A stretch of 64,000 nt of DNA from positions 5,802,501 through 5,866,500 of the forward strand of contig PUFA01000072.1 of NCBI GenBank assembly GCA_003508835.1, given 5' to 3'. The notes beneath the pieces were generated by a model. That model saw only the letters and a list, made by a program, of their open reading frames with translations, did no database searches and had not been told where the DNA came from. Shown one piece after another: positions 12,266-23,600 of this stretch. The DNA comes from Eonycteris spelaea. Its lineage: Eukaryota; Chordata; Mammalia; Chiroptera; Pteropodidae. The number at the start of each line of letters is the position of its first letter. Position 1 is the stretch's first letter. The position numbers and the translations under genes were made by a program.

Positions 12266-12424
12266 TGAAAATTATTTGAGGAGGAGGATGACGATGATGA
12301 CAATGATGAAAATGAGTAATATTATTAAAATGTTAATTGTGCATGGGTAAAAAAATTTAGATAGGAATTGCTTTCATGTAGGATGCCATGAGATGAACGT
12401 CTAAACCCTGTGGACTTAGGTAAG

Positions 12425-12605
12425 AAAGAACTTAAAGATGAGGAAACAGAATCTCAGAGAGGTGATGTGGTAGGCTTTCGAGGCCAGTCAGAGAAAAATC
12501 AGTGCTTTAGAATTTCCGTTGAGACTGAGATGACGACTATGCAAAATCATTTACTTTTGCCACATGGAATGAAACCTAGTTCTAGGGCCAAGGCGAGGGA
12601 GTAAC
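12425..12605 (-). mobile_element. MIR-family SINE relic, minus strand
   Basis: The phrase 'gatgaggaaacagaatctca' followed by 'gagaggtgatgtgg' is the reverse complement of the MIR 'cctcagtttcctcatctgta' core. The rest, to about 12600, is weakly compatible with the MIR body in minus orientation. Confidence 0.55.
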
Positions 12606-12894
12606 ACAGTCACCCACAGCCCTGCTTGCAGGCTCAAAGAACCTTCCAGTAACCTGGAAGATTTACTTACGAATTTAACGGCTGCTACGAGTTCAACAGG
12701 CAATGCGAGTTATAACAATTGCCACTCAGTGCCAGTCTGGTTATCAAAATGCCAAAGAGGAACATTTGTAGATCTGTGACAGGTTTTTTTTTCCTCCTAT
12801 ATGTTTACCTGATTCTATACTGATGAATCATCCCATTAGGGATGAAATGACTAAAAATTCCACGATGGGGTGGGTGTCTGTTATTTTGGGAAAA

Positions 12895-13010
12895 TAATGC
12901 ACCGCCTGCAGCGAGAGAGCCATGCTCACTGGAAGTGCAGGCGGTCTTTTGGGAACGTGCGCGTAGGTGGGAGCCTTAGGGGACGCTCGCCTTCCCCTTC
13001 TGCAAGCTTC
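12895..13010. promoter_or_regulatory. CpG-retaining block with a 10-bp inverted repeat
   Basis: Nine CpG in about 115 bp, and a perfect inverted repeat ACCGCCTGCA/TGCAGGCGGT at 12901-12910 and 12936-12945 separated by 25 nt. No repeat family matches. A regulatory role is inferred only from CpG retention. Confidence 0.3.
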
Positions 13011-13014
13011 GGCA

Positions 13015-13845
13015 TGGTGCTGTGTGAGGAGGTCCAGTGGGTAACTGGAAATCCCCACATGCCTAACGCTCAGAAATACTCCTTTGGCATGTTAGGTAAG
13101 AATGAAGTCATGTTTAAAAACATCTTCCATGAGACTCTGTCCTCTCTCTTGTATCAGAACTCCATGAGAGAAAGGCTTCAACTCCACAGCTCAGCCAGTT
13201 TTCTCTAGTTCCGTCTCACACGCACAGGCACACGTATGCCCTTCTGATATGCATCAAACAGGGGGTCAAAGGGAAGGTGATCCAGGTGTGCCCTCCCAGG
13301 TGTTCTGGCTCTATGTCAAAGTCGGTAGCAATTATCCACCCACCTCCAGAATTTCCCCAGAATTTTGAATTTCAAATTGATTTACCCTTTTCTTCCTTTC
13401 TGTGTCGAAAACCTACCATAGTTGGTCATAGGCTGCCATATTCTGCTTTGAGACTCTTGGGTTGGAGAAGAGCCTTCTGGGAAGGGAGTAGCAAAGAGTA
13501 TATTCTGGTGAAGAAAATAAGTCGTTCCAGGATCTGGAGAGCACTGAGCTTTCAAACCAAGGCTGAAGGCAGACTGTTAATCAGTGGCTTGGCACATGCT
13601 CCTAAACTTTCGGGTTTTCTTGATGTCATTTTTGAAGGCGCTGTTCTATGTGTTATTTATTTCCCTTGTACAAATGTAGGGTCAAGAAAAAAATTGGGCT
13701 TACAAATTTCCACTATCTTGAAATGATAAAGCATTTTTAAGAATATGATAAAATGCATTTTATCTTGCATTTTTTAATTATTTTAAAACATGATATAGAT
13801 ATTTTATGTGGCTTAAAAATAATTTTGAAAATATGTACATAAAAT
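13015..13845. other. Unique non-coding DNA
   Basis: No gene or repeat is recognised. A 149-codon plus-strand frame (13277-13726) has no domain, start context or splice support and is treated as chance. The last 100 bp are AT-rich. Confidence 0.45.
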
Positions 13846-13849
13846 GTCT

Positions 13850-13975
13850 CACTCCTGCCCCAACCACACGCACTGTTCCACACTTCTTAACCTTCTCACC
13901 CCACAGGTAACCATACCGACTGACCAGTTTTTCACGTGTATTTCTATTTCTTTCAGGTCAGTAGAAGAAAATACA
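13850..13975 (-). mobile_element. Old L1 (L1M/HAL1-like), left part of a split copy
   Basis: The text 'cccacaggtaaccatacc' then 'gaccagtttttcacgtgta' matches an antisense segment of an old mammalian L1. The same antisense text resumes at 14661 with the next expected block, so this and 14661-15000 are one element split by a later L1 insertion. Confidence 0.6.
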
Positions 13976-14160
13976 AAGATATAATTCTTTAATTTTAATT
14001 TAATTGTGGTAAGTATATGTAGCATGAAATCTATCCTCGTAACAGCTTTTAGGTGTACAATACTGTACATTAGATTTCTAGGACTTATTCATCTACACAC
14101 CTGAAATGTTATGTCCATTGATTAGCAACTCCTCATTTTCCCATGTCCCTGTCCCTATCA
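13976..14160 (-). mobile_element. Inserted L1: 3' UTR segment with T-rich tail remnant
   Basis: A T-rich start (13984-14001), read as the reverse complement of a decayed poly(A) tail, is followed by 'ttgtggtaagtatatgtagc' and 'ttttaggtgtacaatactg', the antisense of an L1M 3' UTR. The segment ends near 14155 with 'cctcattttcccatgtccc', which lies just downstream of ORF2 in the element. Together with 14161-14660 it forms one insertion whose 5' part is inverted. Confidence 0.62.
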
Positions 14161-14660
14161 CTTCACATCTGCTAGGGTGGCTACAATAAAAATAAAAAAT
14201 AAAAAAAGGACGAGTCGTGGTGGGTATATGAGAAAACTGGAACCCTGTATACTGTTGGTGAGAACGTAAATTGGTACAGACACTATGGAAAACAGTATGG
14301 AGGTTCCTCAAAGAATTAAGCATAGAACTGCCATATAATCCAGAACTCCTACCTCTGGATATTTACTGAAACTGGAATCTCGAAGAGATATTAGCACCCC
14401 CACTATTCACAGTAGCCAAGATGTGGAAACAACCTAAATGTCCAGCCACTCTTGAATGGATGAAGAAAACGTGACATATACAAGTTATGGAATATGATTC
14501 AGCCTTGAAAAAAAGAGGGAAATCCTGCACTATATGACCATGTGGATGAATCTTGAGGACAATATGCTAAGTGAAATAAGCCAGTCTCGAAGAGACACAG
14601 ACTACATGTTGCCACGTGTATGTGGTAGCTAAAACAGTAAACTCACAGGACAGTGCAGAA
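14161..14660 (+). mobile_element. Inserted L1: inverted ORF2 C-terminal segment
   Basis: A clear match to the last ~500 nt of L1 ORF2, including 'gctagggtggctacaat', 'actgttggtgagaacgtaaa', 'ggaggttcctcaaagaatta', 'ggaaacaacctaaatgtcca' and 'tgctaagtgaaataagccag'. It is opposite in strand to the 3' UTR piece on its left. It ends near 14660 at the point in L1 where that 3' UTR piece would begin. Frames are broken and it is inactive. Confidence 0.8.
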
Positions 14661-15000
14661 AAATGTAAGTTTTCACTTCCTCCCTTTCAGACACAAATGG
14701 CAATGTAGTATATATTCTGTGCTGTACCTGTTTTTCACTGAACAATTATCTGGGTAATTTTCCAAATTGGGATATAGATTATTTCTTCCTCCCTTCTAAA
14801 GCTCAAGAGTATGTTCAATGCACCTGTTTATTCACCCACTACACAGTAGCTGTATTCTTAGATGGTTTCCAGTTATTTGTAATAAAGTTATACATATATC
14901 CAGGCAAATACATAATAAACTCTAATAATTGGTATTTCTGGGTCAGAGAAGCACATGAATTTGTAATTTAGGTAAAAATTGATAATCAGTACATTCTGAA
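14661..15000 (-). mobile_element. Old L1, right part of the split copy
   Basis: Continues the antisense L1 text of 13850-13975. Blocks include 'gacacaaatggcaatgtag', 'ctgtttttcactgaacaa', 'ccagttatttgtaataaag' and 'ttggtatttctgggtcagag'. The last corresponds to the common antisense phrase 'gaattgctgggtcaaag'. The copy is very diverged. Confidence 0.62.
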
Positions 15001-15109
15001 GACAGTTTTAAGTATTTGGGATACAAGTATAATATTTTTGTTTTTATGACAAGTCTATCTAGCAAAAAATCAAATTTGGTCCAGATTATATCATTTACAC
15101 AGAGCTAAT

Positions 15110-15240
15110 TATCAGACTTGTTTGGAGAGCTTTTAAAATACAGACTTCTGGTTGACCCTCTGGAAAACATGAACTTTTGGGTCTGGAGCAGGGCCCAGGA
15201 ATCTGCATTTAAAACTCCTCCAGATAATTCTATCAGGGTA
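15110..15240 (+). mobile_element. MER5A-type hAT relic
   Basis: Matches the MER5A core: 'ggagagcttttaaaatacag', then 'gggtctggagcagggccca' and 'ggaatctgcatttaaaactc', ending with 'ccagataattctatcaggg'. MER5A is a non-autonomous Charlie (hAT) element. The terminal repeats are eroded. Confidence 0.65.
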
Positions 15241-15244
15241 CTTT

Positions 15245-18090
15245 TAAGATTTCCTTATGTCTTGGGCCCTTAGATATTTGAGATTACAAACCACACAGTC
15301 TAAAACAAAATAAAATGGCCCACATTCCACTCTGTTATTATGACGAAAGGATTTATATAATTTAGCTTTTGATATTATTAATTCTGATTTTGTAATTAAA
15401 TATTTAACCAATCAATAGTTTCCTCATTGTCAGAGGGTGAACAAGGTCTTTGAAAGAGTGTAGGTCCCAAGCCCTCAGCATGAAAACCAGTTCAGATTCG
15501 CACTGGTCAGTTGGTCCGGTCATAAATATCACATGCATAGTTGCGATATTTTAAACCCTTATTAGCATTTCTCTATCAAATACGATATCCAATATTTCAG
15601 ATTCATAATTTTATTCCCTCTAAAATGTGAAATGCAGAAAATTTCGATGCCCGATCACCTAGCAAGGGGTCCTCTGGCAGGATCCAGGTTGTTCTGCCCT
15701 ATGTGAAGGTGTCTGCAAACTATCACATTAAAGGGGCTCAGACAACATTTAAAATAGAACTTGAGAGAAATAATCTTGTTGAATTTCTTTACCAGCCCTG
15801 AAAAACTTGAAATGGGTGGTAGTTATTTCTAACTTGTAAGTATTGTGTCTAAATGGCAACCTATGACAAACTGTGTGGGAACTTTATTTTGAAGAGATTT
15901 TTATTTTATTAACTGGGGTTGGGCTAATCTATTGGAGAGGAAGTGATCATTATATCTGAATGGCCCTAAGTTTCATTTCTATGTAGGCCAGATAGGTCTC
16001 CTCGGCAAATTGCTACAGATTTAACACTAGGATGCAGGGCATTTCAGCAAGAAAAGGGTCTTAAGTAAGAGAAGAAGGTGGGTCGACAGAATCAACCTCT
16101 CTCTTTGGTCCTGGGTCGCAACCACTGAGATACCTGCTCCCGTGAGGATGGCAACTTGATTTATCTGAGCATAAAAATGACTGTCAGAACCTCCATGTGT
16201 GACTTTTCTCATACTTTCCCAAATGCTCATTCAATTTTACAAAAACATGTAGTAAAACAGTTGGGGCACTCAGTGCCCAAACTGTGCCAATACCTTCATT
16301 AGCTATATGTGATATTCAATAACTGAATTACAAAAGAAATAAGTCAGCCGAATATTTGCCTTATTCTGTCTTTAGTACTTTCCTTTGTAAAGTAAAGTTG
16401 GTTGTGCTGACCGATTGTTTGGGCACCATGTACGTGCTAACATTGATTATTTAGGGATGCTGAACTCCAAACCCATACGAAAGATCATTGATCACATCAC
16501 AAATTATTGGTTTCTTGTTAAAGGGACCTCCCAGACCACGTGATCTCTATGACTAGAAGTTACTGTGGAAAACAACAGCAGCTTAACCTTTGGGTTGTTT
16601 ATATTTTAGCCCCGAAAGAAAGCCGTTTCTTTGAAGAGTTTTCTAGGTATGGGTGCATTTATTTTTACAAAACTGATAGCTGGCTCAGAGCTTGAAGTAG
16701 AGACCCCTGAGCACATGGTTCGTTCACGGTACCTTGGTTTATAAAGTATTCTTGAATATAAGCAGAAATGACCTCTATCAGAACCCTTATTTCTGGGTAG
16801 TTTAGAAAAGCCACAGAATTCATAAATTTCTATTATTTTTCATCGATAGTCATTTATACCTAAAATAGCAATAAATGGCAGATATCGCCAGAAAGCCTAC
16901 TATGTGTATGGCACCAGGACACTGAGATATAACTTTCAGAAAGGATCGAGTTATTATATTTCCTTCATCATGTTTTCCTTTAAGTGCAGCACTGCGTAGT
17001 GGAGAAGCTGGGGCGGAATGCAAAAAGCCAGGTGAACTTTCCAAGTGAGCATACGGGGACACGTGGGATGGAAACTTTTAAAATTCCATACAGTTTGTTC
17101 AGGCAGAACCAACGATTTCAAAATGAACAGTGACAGATCAATTTTTAATGGTAACTCTATTATTTTTCTCTATTATGAATACTACTTTTGAGCAGACCAT
17201 GAAAATTATGTTGACATTTGAAAAGCATGTGATTAATTGTAGCAGAACAAACATTCTGAGTGCGGCTCCATTCAGGAAGGTGATACCCAGCATGGGCCCT
17301 GATTATAGCATTGTTGGCGCACTGGAGCCCTTGTCTCTCTTTTTAAAAAAAAAAATCCACCAAACATTAAAGACCCTAGGTGTGCCAGTGATGAATTCAT
17401 ACTCATCGGAGGTGCGATGGGTTGTGGAGATGCCATTCTGCAAACATGGCCACTCATTCGACTAGAATCTAAGTACGTTTCAGAAATGAAACCAAATGGC
17501 CTCACGACTCCATGTTTTAACACTGGCTAAAATGGCCAAATGATGTTCATACCTCATAACTCCCAATATTCTCCCAATTTCGCTAAGAGATTTGTGCTCA
17601 GACATTACAAAGCGGTCACTGTATCAAAGCACACATGTAAAAAATTTTAGTTTTAATACGGCACAGAAGCGATGCCATTTAAACTTGTTTTTCTTTTTAA
17701 AATAAAGATTCAGAACTGTGGTCATGAAATATGAGGTAGGCTTTTATCATAAATACTCTACCGTCCAGATTAGAGAGTCGGGAGGTGTCGGCTATGTAAA
17801 GACATCTCTGAACTTCAACTGCTCCATTTTCTTTGCTGTTCTCACCACTTTTTAATGGTTTAGGGATACAATATTTAGCCACAAAGCAGAGCACGAAGAA
17901 CCAACCCATGCAAGAATCAGACTTAAAATCATATACTATTAGTGGCATGCTCCAGCCACCCAAGTTAAGTTATCTGGAAATACGAGGGTGGTAAAACACA
18001 CATTTTTCTATCTTATTTCCGAAAAGAGAAAGGAAAACCGGGAAGATGACTTGATGGAAAAGGGAAACTCTGAGGGAAAAATCAAGTTAA
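15245..18090. other. Unique, AT-rich non-coding DNA
   Basis: No gene is recognised over 2.8 kb. At 16890-16930 'gcctactatgtgtatggcac' could be a short minus-strand L2/MIR tail, too short to call alone. Reading frames up to 111 codons (17130-17465) are random in content. Repeat density is low. Confidence 0.45.
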
Positions 18091-18094
18091 AATC

Positions 18095-18270
18095 AGAGTC
18101 AAGACTCAGCCACTAATTAGCTGGCTCTGCTGGGAATGCTGAAATCTCTCTGAGGCGGCCTTTTCACCAACATCAAACACGTTTACGATGGTATCTGCCT
18201 TCGATCTGGCCATAAGAAAGTGTCTAGTATTAAAGTGAGAATAAATGAGATCATATTCAACAGGTAAGAG
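18095..18270 (+). mobile_element. MIR-family SINE relic
   Basis: 'agccactaattagctggctc' and 'ctgaaatctctctgaggc' match the MIR 'gccactaactagctgtg' and 'acctctctgggcctc' blocks. The 3' part 'gagaataaatgagatca' matches the 'gattaaatgagat' block. A perfect donor-like CAG/GTAAGAG lies at its right edge near 18260. Confidence 0.58.
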
Positions 18271-18274
18271 AATT

Positions 18275-19140
18275 CTAGTTTAATGGTATAGTATTATATG
18301 AGGAAAGTAAAGTTATGAAGCCAATATACATAAAGCCCTTTAATATTTTTAGTTATAAGCCCTTTAATACATTTAATATATTTAGTAGACAGGAATGGTT
18401 AGATCTTAAGTCTACAGGCCTATGATGTGTGTATGCAAATCTTTAAGAGTAAAAGTTTCTACAGAATGACAAACCACATGTTGAAGAAAAAAAGAGCATA
18501 GTATAATATAATATAGATTTAGTCCTGGTGCACTGACATCGATATGTCTTAATTCTGGGACATTTAAAAAAGTATTTCCATTGGCTGCTGATGAATTATC
18601 TTCACCCTTCAAGTTTTCAAATCTTCCCTAGATTTATTAAAAGAAAACTGAAAGTAAGAATAGCTTGAGGTAAACTAATATTGCTAGCAAATAAATGGCT
18701 GAGTGAGATCCTAAGAAAAAGAATTTGGAGGGAAAAAAGAGAGAAAAGTTGTTTCGATTTATATCTTATTATAGAATCATGTTTATGTTTATGAATCATT
18801 ATTTATATTTTCTTGGTGCCTACTTTTGATACAAACGGCTTCATGGTTCTATAAGTGAGAATTTAGATATTTGTACTTATCTTTCTTGAATGAAGTTTGA
18901 AATGGTGAGAACTATTGCAGTTCAGTGACTGGATATGGAATGAAGCAAAATGAATGAAATTTAGAAAGTTATTATTATGGTTTTATATACATTATTATAT
19001 GTGCATCGTATATTTCTATATATATTATTAAGATTTTCTTATTAACAACTGGAAAGAAACCTATGTATTTATTTAATATGTTTCCTGTGTAAGAGGCAGT
19101 TGAAATCTGGAGAAATTGAATGGATCTTCATTTTTTAACT
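18275..19140. other. AT-rich unique DNA
   Basis: No gene or repeat family is recognised. 'ccctttaata' occurs twice (18331-18340 and 18360-18369), a small local near-duplication. TA-rich runs lie at 18980-19030. Confidence 0.5.
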
Positions 19141-19144
19141 CTAT

Positions 19145-19181
19145 CGTGTGTGTGCGTGCGCACACGTACACACATGTGTAT
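19145..19181. repeat. Alternating pyrimidine-purine tract (Z-DNA type)
   Basis: Thirty-six or more bases alternate strictly between pyrimidine and purine and include several CpG steps (for example GTGCGTGCGCACACGTACAC). Such tracts are known to favour left-handed DNA under supercoiling. The centre is also close to palindromic. Confidence 0.8.
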
Positions 19182-19441
19182 TTTAATTGTTCATTGGTAG
19201 AAGACTTCTTTTCATTCTGATTGTGTTGAAGCCTGACACTTGTCCTTGGTGTTCCTTACTCTTGATAGTGCACCTCAACTTAGATTAACTTTTGGTTATA
19301 TTTTTGAATCTGAGGAGCACATATCCAGTAATTCTGGAAAATTCCACACCATTATTTCCTTTAACTTTTCTCATAGAGTAGGTTTTTTTTTTTTCCTTGC
19401 GAGTTTCATCATCTGATACTGAGAATTCTTTAGTGGGACTT

Positions 19442-19444
<3 letters not shown>

Positions 19445-19476
<32 letters not shown>
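19445..19476. repeat. (TC)16 microsatellite
   Basis: Sixteen TC units. A further pyrimidine-rich stretch runs to 19497 and ends in TTGCAG/G, so the repeat lies inside what would be an excellent splice-acceptor polypyrimidine tract. Confidence 0.92.
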
Positions 19477-19479
<3 letters not shown>

Positions 19480-19499
19480 CCTCCCCTCCTTCCTTGCAG

Positions 19500-21690
19500 G
19501 AAAATCTTTCTAGAACAATTTTGTGTTCACCGATGGGGCATGCCACAGTGACACTATGCCAGTGGCCACTGCCCAGCCAACAGGTTTTCGATACTTTTTT
19601 TGTTTTTTTTGTTTTTGGCTTGGGAGTTCCTGACATACGAAAACGGTATGAATTTAAACGTCAACCCTGTGAGATTCTCAGGAGCTCTGGTGTGGCTTTG
19701 TCAGGCGCAGTTTCTGTTGCGGTGGTTTGCTTGTTTGGTTCAGCCAGAGCCCCGGCGGACACAGACAAGTCTTTCTATCGTGTTTTACTTTCCTTCCTCA
19801 CCTTCTGCAGTCGCTGCCCGCAGAGACCCCAGCTTTCTGCGGGGATCTCACTCTCAAGTCATCGCTTCGCACTGTCTCCGAATGGACACAATCAAGTTCC
19901 AGGTTTGCTGGGTCCGATAAACACCTCTCTGGGCTTCCGAAGCATCACGTGATCATTATACTGGTTTTCAGTTTCCGCTTTGTTTCTGCAACTAGATCAT
20001 TTCTTCTACATTTTACAAGCTCAGCCAAAAAAAAAAAAAAAATTAAATGCAGTTTTGTCACATTTACCTAGAACTTACTGGTGACTATAGTAGGAGAGAT
20101 TTTGGATGACTGTAATTTACCATTTTGCCTATAATACGTGTGGTTTTTTCTAATAAGCTCAATATCCTTGCCTTCGACTCTCTGGCCGTAAATAAAGGTC
20201 CCCCTGGATTAAAACCTCTCTGAACACACTGGGAGGAGGAATGCATGTTCGCCAAGATCAGGTGACAATATATCTGGAGCAAAATCCTGCGATCCATCTA
20301 CTTCCATGCCTGGAGGTCAAGAGATTGGACCGACACGCTGCAGCCTGTTCTTCAGGTCTGAACTTCTAGAATGTTGTTCTTTTTCTCTTCCTATAAGGTC
20401 AGGCTGCCATGTTCTGCTCTTTTCCCAACGCTTTTCACACATCCTCTCCCCGGAGAAATGTGAGAGGCAGTCTGGAAAAACATCAGTGCTACGTGTGTCA
20501 GGGCCTGCTTACACAGGATGCCAACAGATGGCAATATTTTATCATTATTACACAATCCAGAGACCCTTCATCTGCGGCCTCGGGAACATGAGGAGTCGGC
20601 TCTTTGGTGTAACACATGTCACCGAAGCTTCACCCCCCGTTAACCGTGCTGTTGTTTGTGAGTGTTAAGCTGTGTGTCTCGCCATGTGTCACATTCTTGA
20701 CTTGTACAAAGGTCCATTAGTAAGTAGCCTCTGAGTACCATGAGTCACAGAGGGCCCCATACTTGGAAAAATAAACACTGCACATTCGGCTAAGATTAGA
20801 GCCAGTGGCTAGTAGTGAACTGGATGGCGCTTCGTGTAAAAGGCTGTTTCTGTGATTCATCAAGGCCTTTTCTCCCCACCATCAATACACTAGGAATTCA
20901 CATCACCGCTGTCAGGCACTTCCCATTCACAAACAAGAGGGCGCTCGCATTGTCTTTGGTCCAAGGACGGCTTGTCCCTGGCGACAGTGGAAGATGAGGG
21001 ATGAGGGGGAATAAGAACAAGAAATTTCAAAACCATCAGCAGCCCTCGTGAAATCCACTTCGTGACTTCAAGTAAAAGATGTTTCTGCTTGTTAGATCTA
21101 TTTATTTTCCAGAGACTTGCTCCGTATCATTTTTCTTCCTCTCCTCATTGTTTCCGTTTGATAGGTCACCTTCTCTTTCTCTTCCTTCCATCTTTCATGA
21201 CTTTTGTCTTTTTCTTTTCTCCCTTTCTTCGACACTTCCTTAGTCTTCCCACATCATGCTTCATCGGGTTCTTTTTCTCTTCCCAGCTTGCGTATCCAAA
21301 CCCTGATACACAGGACTCTGGCCCAGGAAAGGCTTTCTGGTCCTTTGGTGTTGGCATCAAAGGGACACTAGAGCCTTGCCAGCACTACCTACCTGAGAAG
21401 CTGCTTTTAAAAAGAGAATTCCCTCCAGCTACCATCTAACCCGGCCATTACCAGCATCACAATCGCAAGTCATCTAATGGTTAAAAACTGGCCTGAGACT
21501 AAAGAAAGTCAGCTCCAGCTTGAGTCTAGGGAAAGTTTGGGGCTTTCTCCCCGTACATGCGACTTTGGAGGCTGTATTTCAATGCTCGAGCTCCTTAGCA
21601 ATCTGGCGCATGCACTATTTGTGTTTCTCCTCTTCTAGCTTTTTAATTTTTTTGAAGTGAAATTCTGGCATTTCTTCCAGGAAGAAAGGC
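19500..21690. other. Unique non-coding DNA, moderately CpG-retaining in part
   Basis: No gene is recognised. The block 19620-19960 keeps a noticeable number of CpG. Three overlapping plus-strand frames of 106-152 codons here have no recognisable domain. A 16-17 base A run is at 20025. A CTCF-like core lies at 20931-20944. A pyrimidine-rich stretch spans 21120-21260. Confidence 0.42.
20931..20944 (+). promoter_or_regulatory. Weak CTCF-like core motif
   Basis: AAACAAGAGGGCGC agrees with the CTCF core CCASYAGRKGGCGC at about 11 of 14 positions, including the AGRGGGCGC half. The first two C positions are mismatched. Occupancy cannot be judged from sequence. Confidence 0.25.
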
Positions 21691-21699
21691 ACTGCTGGG

Positions 21700-22560
21700 T
21701 GGCGTGAGGGAGGGCCTGCCCGGAGGTCCTTACAGGCCATCTACCCCGCCCGACGTCGGGCTGCGGCCATGGAGTCAGTCACACGGCCAAGGGTCAGAGT
21801 GGAGAAAACAGATGGGGACTCTGAGCTCCCAGACCCCACGACTTCTTTCAAAACCTGTTTCAGAAAGCAGTTTTCTGTGAAAGCACATTTCCGAGAGTCG
21901 TACTTTTTATAAACACTCCACTCCTCTCTTTGGCCCGTGAGAGGTGCTGTGGGTGGGAGCATTTTGCCATCAAACGAGGTTTTATTGAATATCCTCCTTG
22001 TTGTTGCTATAATAATCCACGCTGATATAAACCATGCTCCATAAAATGCCACAATACACATCCACCGGGCAGCACGGCAGGGCCAGGCTCAAGCCGGAGC
22101 TCCTCGGGCAATAAAACCGAGACCTCCAGAAACACGGCTGCCATTTATTTCCCCGTAATGTGCTTTCTCTCTTTCTCTCTCTAGGCAGATTTTCCCCGTG
22201 TTGAAAGGGAACCTCTGGTCAAAAGTCAGCAAGCAGAGTTGTAGAAAGCTTTGATAGTCAGCGAAGTGAATCACGGCTACACATGGCAGTGGCATGCGCC
22301 GATGGAGCCTCTTGCTGGGCGGACCTCCCTCTAAGAGTGACTTCTGGTCATCAGTCAAAGGGGCCCCCAACGAGCTCTGCGCAGCCAATGGTTTCACCAG
22401 CTCCACGGTGCCTGGGTCCCAAGTTGCCCTTTTCCACAGGTATTGCTTAAAGCAAATAGCAGACGGTATTTACTGGGTGTGATGCTTTCAATCACATTAA
22501 TCTAGCCAGTAAAAAAATTTATGACCAATAAAAATTCCACCGTGACATGGCTGATTGGAG
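21700..22560. promoter_or_regulatory. CpG-retaining, repeat-free block, candidate regulatory element
   Basis: About 860 bp with no recognisable repeat, many surviving CpG (21721-21800 and 22050-22130) and AT-rich stretches resembling homeodomain sites, such as 'gttttattgaat' (21979), 'ccataaaatgcc' (22040) and 'gaccaataaaaattcc' (22523). Short reading frames on both strands show no protein family. The pattern resembles vertebrate conserved non-coding elements, but conservation cannot be tested here. Confidence 0.3.
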
Positions 22561-22564
22561 GGGA

Positions 22565-23435
22565 GACGGCATGATGGAAATTCAAGCCACGCCTCTGCCT
22601 CTAGCTAGACTGTCACAAACCTTGGAAGGAAGTGGGAGTCGGGATCGAGAAAGACAGAAAAATCTCAGGGGTTGTTAAAACTAATTCAGGGGTAGGTGGA
22701 TAAAACTCTTAAATCGTTTAATAAGTCCAAACTCTTGGAGTGTGGAGGGACTGAGTGAACACCTACTTTGAAAAGCTACCTGGGGACAGCGTGGATGTGG
22801 TCCCACTTCCATTAGAAAACTACCCTGGGCTCCTTCTAATCTTACGATCGCACGATTCTTTGCTCATAACAAAATAAATATTTAACGTGTGACACTTAGA
22901 AAGGAGCTTGATGGATGCTTGGGTGGGGACACTCCACTTGGTTGGGAGCCAGTTGCAAATGTGGCTTCTCAGAGCCACCCTCCTCCTGGCTGGTCAGTAC
23001 CAGGTTTACACGCATCCAGAAGGGCAACAGCTAAGCCTGTTAGCATCTGCCAGCCATTCCCTCTTCCCCCGGTCCACGGCGACGGTCCTCAGCCTGCCTG
23101 CTTTCAAACACACGGTCTCCAAATCTTACCATTCCGTGGCTTTTTCCTCCAGTGGGCAGCTGATCCAAGTATTTGTTAATGACCCTGGACCACACACGGC
23201 AACGAGGAAGGTATTTCAATGGATTTGTGTTGGAAGTCCTGCCGCTGGGAGTGAGTACCTGCTTAGCTAATTGTGACTAATGCTTCGAGTAGCTTCTCCA
23301 ACATGCGTACCCCATTCTTTTCTTAGTTATAGAGCCCCAAGTTTAATCTGCATGGCCATGTGCCCACCCAAAGGTTTTATTTGCAAAACCCCTTGTTGCT
23401 AAGGGTGGTCAATGTGATGTGAAGTTCGTGTGTGA
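22565..23435. other. Unique non-coding DNA
   Basis: Nothing recognised. Two overlapping plus-strand frames of 96 and 120 codons (22889-23270) have no domain and no gene context. Confidence 0.45.
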
Positions 23436-23439
23436 GACT

Positions 23440-23600
23440 TTTGAGAAAGCCCCAGAAGAGTAGGTCAGACAGAGGTATCTCCCCTTCCGCCCCTCTCCAA
23501 CTTCCTTCTATTTCCTTCCTAGAGCAAAGACTCAATGCCAAGGACTGCAGTACTCACCTTGGAGAGCGGGGTGAACTGAAGGATGCAAGCCTCACGCTTT
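23440..23600 (+). mobile_element. LTR-like relic, left half (split by an L1)
   Basis: The phrase 'gcaaagactcaatgccaagg' and then 'actgcagtactcaccttgga' matches a common mammalian LTR-like repeat that I recall but cannot name firmly. Its next expected block appears only after the L1 segment, at 23866, so the copy is interrupted. Confidence 0.5.

Noticed and set aside
18255..18270. Perfect splice-donor-like CAG/GTAAGAG
   Set aside because: Lies at the edge of a MIR with no acceptor at exon distance; isolated donor motifs are common.
19494..19952. 152-codon plus-strand frame after the TC repeat
   Set aside because: Three different frames are open over the same interval, which argues for composition and not coding.
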